Of a stretch of DNA of 8,819 nt, positions 6,940 to 8,819 are shown piece by piece. The notes under the pieces are model-generated. The model did not search any database. It was not told where the DNA came from and saw nothing but the letters and a program-made list of their open reading frames with translations. Origin of the DNA: Chloroflexia bacterium (GTDB lineage: Bacteria; Chloroflexota; Chloroflexia; Thermomicrobiales; CFX8). Where the stretch lies: assembly GCA_013696045.1 (NCBI GenBank), contig JACCZH010000047.1:1-8819 (forward strand), written 5' to 3'. The translations under genes were made by a program, and so were the position numbers. The stretch's first letter is position 1; each line of letters starts with the position of its first letter.

Positions 6940-8260
6940 CCGTGACCTAGTCCAACGCGATCCTGCTCTGCCGGGGCTGCGAACCTTGCTCGACCCGGAA
7001 GCGTTCGTTGCGGAGCTAACCGGCGTTCTTTCCGAGACCAGCACGGCACAAGTGGATATGTACTACCTGCGCTACAAGCCGGGCACAAACTGTCTGGCCA
7101 AATTCCGGATGGCGCTGAACGGTGAAACAATTTGGGGCTACGCCAAGACGTATGGCGGTAATATCTCCTCTAAATTCACGAAAGCCTGCCAGCGCCCCAC
7201 CGTTTCAACGTCGCTCGGCCCGGGTAGAGTTCTTTTGGTGGACAGCGCAATTGAGGTTGTCTTTTTCCCTAACGACAGTAAGCTCGAGACGCTTCAGCAG
7301 CTGATCGACGACGGCAAACGTCCGGAGGTCCTTCAAACGCTTGTGCCGGACGCTCCACAGCTTTGGCAAGGAACACTTACCAGCCTGAGCTACAAACCGG
7401 AGCGCCGCTTCGTCGCGCGACTGGATGTCGACGGCGAGCCGTGTGCCGTAGTGAAGCTGTATGCTGATCGCGATTTCCAGGATGCGAGGAACACCGCCGA
7501 GGCCGTTCAGTCGGCCGGTGTATTGCAACTCCCAGATCGTCTTGGCTCCTCAGGCCATCATCAGATGGTGATACTTGAATGGCTGCCCGGTCAGTCATTG
7601 CATCAGTTCATGGCCGGTCCGTCGGTTGATCGCTCGGTCGTCAGAAACGTGGGAGCAGCGCTCGCCGAGCTCCACAATCAACCCGGCAAGGGGCTTGAAA
7701 AGCAGAAGCCCAAGCATATCCGCGAAAAAATGCGCCTGGCAATCGCCAGCATCCGGTTCACGTCTCCGGCACTCGAGGATCTCGCGGCTGACATCGACGA
7801 ACGATTGGGCCGGCTCATCCCGTCCGAGCAACCTGAACTGCGCGCGATTCATGGAGATTTCTATGCCGACCAGGTGCTCTCTGACGGCGACTACGTGTCG
7901 ATCATTGATCTCGATAATACGGTGCGCGGCAATCCCGCCAGCGATCTGGGGCTGTTTATCGCTCACCTTGAGCGTAACGCCCTGTCCGAAGGCCGTCCAC
8001 AAGCGCCGGTTGCCAGCGTGCGGCAAGCCCTGATCGAGGGTTATCAAACTGTGCGTGAGGCTCCAAACGAGATAGAGATCAATCTGCACACGGCCGCTGG
8101 GCTAATCCAGCTTGCTCCACACCACTTCCGCAACCGCGAGCCGGAGTGGCAGCAGCGAACCGAGGTAACGTTGCGGCGCGCCATGGAGATCGTTGAAAGC
8201 CTGCCAGTCCACTCCGCAAAGGCCGCGCACCAGCCGCTGCCACTGGGAGCACCGCGGTGA
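6923..8260 (+). CDS. Phosphotransferase (APH/choline-kinase fold) family protein with duplicated N-lobe-like module
   Basis: The protein has 445 residues from ATG 6923 and overlaps the ABC transporter gene by 17 bp. The C-terminal kinase lobe has the catalytic loop HGDFYADQVL (310-319; Asp312 as catalytic base; Gln317 where most family members have Asn) and the metal-binding IIDLDN (Asp329, Asp331). LEWLPGQSL (218-226) fits the hinge region. A Lys in AVVKLY (Lys178) is the likely ATP-binding lysine. The N-terminal 150 residues are extra compared with a minimal APH protein (roughly 250-300 residues) and contain YLRYKPG...YAKTY (48-77), which resembles SLSYKPE...VVKLY (155-180). It should phosphorylate a hydroxyl group of a small molecule or sugar. 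APH homology does not by itself mean drug resistance, and the glycosyltransferase context argues for a biosynthetic substrate. It ends in a 4-bp overlap with its paralogue. Confidence 0.85.
   Translation: MLSSADRDLVQRDPALPGLRTLLDPEAFVAELTGVLSETSTAQVDMYYLRYKPGTNCLAKFRMALNGETIWGYAKTYGGNISSKFTKACQRPTVSTSLGPGRVLLVDSAIEVVFFPNDSKLETLQQLIDDGKRPEVLQTLVPDAPQLWQGTLTSLSYKPERRFVARLDVDGEPCAVVKLYADRDFQDARNTAEAVQSAGVLQLPDRLGSSGHHQMVILEWLPGQSLHQFMAGPSVDRSVVRNVGAALAELHNQPGKGLEKQKPKHIREKMRLAIASIRFTSPALEDLAADIDERLGRLIPSEQPELRAIHGDFYADQVLSDGDYVSIIDLDNTVRGNPASDLGLFIAHLERNALSEGRPQAPVASVRQALIEGYQTVREAPNEIEINLHTAAGLIQLAPHHFRNREPEWQQRTEVTLRRAMEIVESLPVHSAKAAHQPLPLGAPR
8245..8249 (+). promoter_or_regulatory. Ribosome binding site for the second phosphotransferase gene, supporting a GTG start
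   Basis: GGGAG lies 7 nt before GTG 8257. This GTG overlaps the TGA stop of the previous gene (GTGA), a common arrangement for coupled translation. No ATG in this frame occurs until well inside the conserved region. Confidence 0.65.
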
Positions 8261-8819
8261 GCCTGCGCTCAGACTACGTGCCGGTTGTCGATCCGTTTGG
8301 CGTCACTCGTGATCCAGCCATGCCCTTTCTGGCGGACGCACTCGATCCACTAGCCGTCGAGCGGGAGTTTGCCGAGTACACCGGCGGAATGGTCTTACGG
8401 GCCGTGCGCGTCACGCGGCACAAACCCGGGCGACGCTGTCTGATCGAGTATCAGTTCATTGATGCCAGGGCTCTTCATGGTCGGGACACCATTATCCTGC
8501 TCGGCAAAGCGCGGGCGCGCTCGCTGGACCAGACAGGATACGAGACAACACAGGCGTTCTGGGACGCCGGGTTCGACTCCAATAGTCCGGACGGTATTAT
8601 GATCCCGAAGCCGGTCGGAACCGTGCCGGCCTTTCACATGTGGCTGCAACGCAAGGTTCCCGGAGTGCTCGCTACCCAGCTGCTGCCAACGTCCAGCGGG
8701 ACCGGTCTGGCGCGCCGCGTCGCGGCCGCCGCAATGAAGCTACACCAGTCGGGTGTTCCATCAGATCGACGGCACACGCCGGCTGATGAAATGCGCATAC
8801 TTAACGAACGGCTAACGAC
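8257..8819 (+). CDS. Second phosphotransferase-like (APH-fold) protein, 3' end missing
   Basis: The frame from GTG 8257 is open to the window end, giving 187 residues. It resembles the previous protein: RDPAMPFLADALDP (18-31) matches RDPALPGLRTLLDP (12-25) there, and HKPGRRCLIEY (55-65) matches its YKPGTNCLAKF. The LLGKAR segment (Lys84) corresponds to the lysine-bearing strand of a kinase N-lobe, and MWLQRKVPG (128-136) to the hinge region. VAAAAMKLHQSG resembles the helix with LH found ahead of the catalytic loop in APH proteins. The catalytic HGD loop is expected beyond the window, so activity cannot be judged. It is probably a tandem paralogue acting in the same pathway, on a different hydroxyl or substrate, or as an inactive partner. 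The kinase-fold call rests on the paralogy and is moderate. Confidence 0.75.
   Translation, partial: MSLRSDYVPVVDPFGVTRDPAMPFLADALDPLAVEREFAEYTGGMVLRAVRVTRHKPGRRCLIEYQFIDARALHGRDTIILLGKARARSLDQTGYETTQAFWDAGFDSNSPDGIMIPKPVGTVPAFHMWLQRKVPGVLATQLLPTSSGTGLARRVAAAAMKLHQSGVPSDRRHTPADEMRILNERLT

Noticed and set aside
6923..8819. Aminoglycoside resistance determinants
   Set aside because: The APH fold is shared by many biosynthetic kinases. The operon context, extended N-termini and unusual catalytic loop do not support a resistance call.

Overview
The window comes from a moderately GC-rich bacterium with a compact genome. All recognisable genes lie on the + strand, nearly every junction is an overlap or a gap of a few bases, and Shine-Dalgarno sequences are clear. 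The gene content (secreted-type subtilase, three GT-B glycosyltransferases, a fused ABC exporter, tandem phosphotransferase-like proteins) and protein style would fit Chloroflexota (Thermomicrobia/Sphaerobacter-like) or an actinobacterium. This is an impression from sequence style, not a demonstrated assignment.

Region 1 (1-1140) is the 3' part of a subtilisin-family (S8) serine protease. The Asp, His, oxyanion Asn and Ser motifs are all present. The catalytic domain is interrupted by an insertion of roughly 110 residues made of a 12-residue Pro-rich tandem repeat and an Asp-rich DDDF repeat, followed by a short Ser/Gly-rich segment. The only two cysteines in the visible protein sit exactly at the two ends of this insertion.

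Region 2 (1141-1310) is the only real intergenic space. It has a perfect 14-bp hairpin with a 3-nt loop, probably a terminator for the protease, then an AT-rich stretch that is the likely promoter region of the downstream operon.

Region 3 (1311-8819 and beyond) is a tightly packed operon of six genes: a GT28/MurG-like predicted glycosyltransferase, two different GT4-type glycosyltransferases, an MsbA-type ABC transporter with fused membrane and ATPase domains, and two tandem paralogous phosphotransferase (APH/choline-kinase fold) proteins. The second of these runs off the window. Junctions are -14, +15, +3, -17 and -4 bp, so translation is probably coupled. The first phosphotransferase appears to carry a duplicated N-lobe-like module.

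Taken together, the operon looks like a pathway that builds a glycosylated, possibly phosphorylated, molecule (glycolipid, oligosaccharide or small-molecule glycoside) and moves it across the membrane. The substrate cannot be read from the sequence. No RNA genes, mobile elements or CRISPR arrays were seen, and there is no gene-free stretch longer than about 170 bases.
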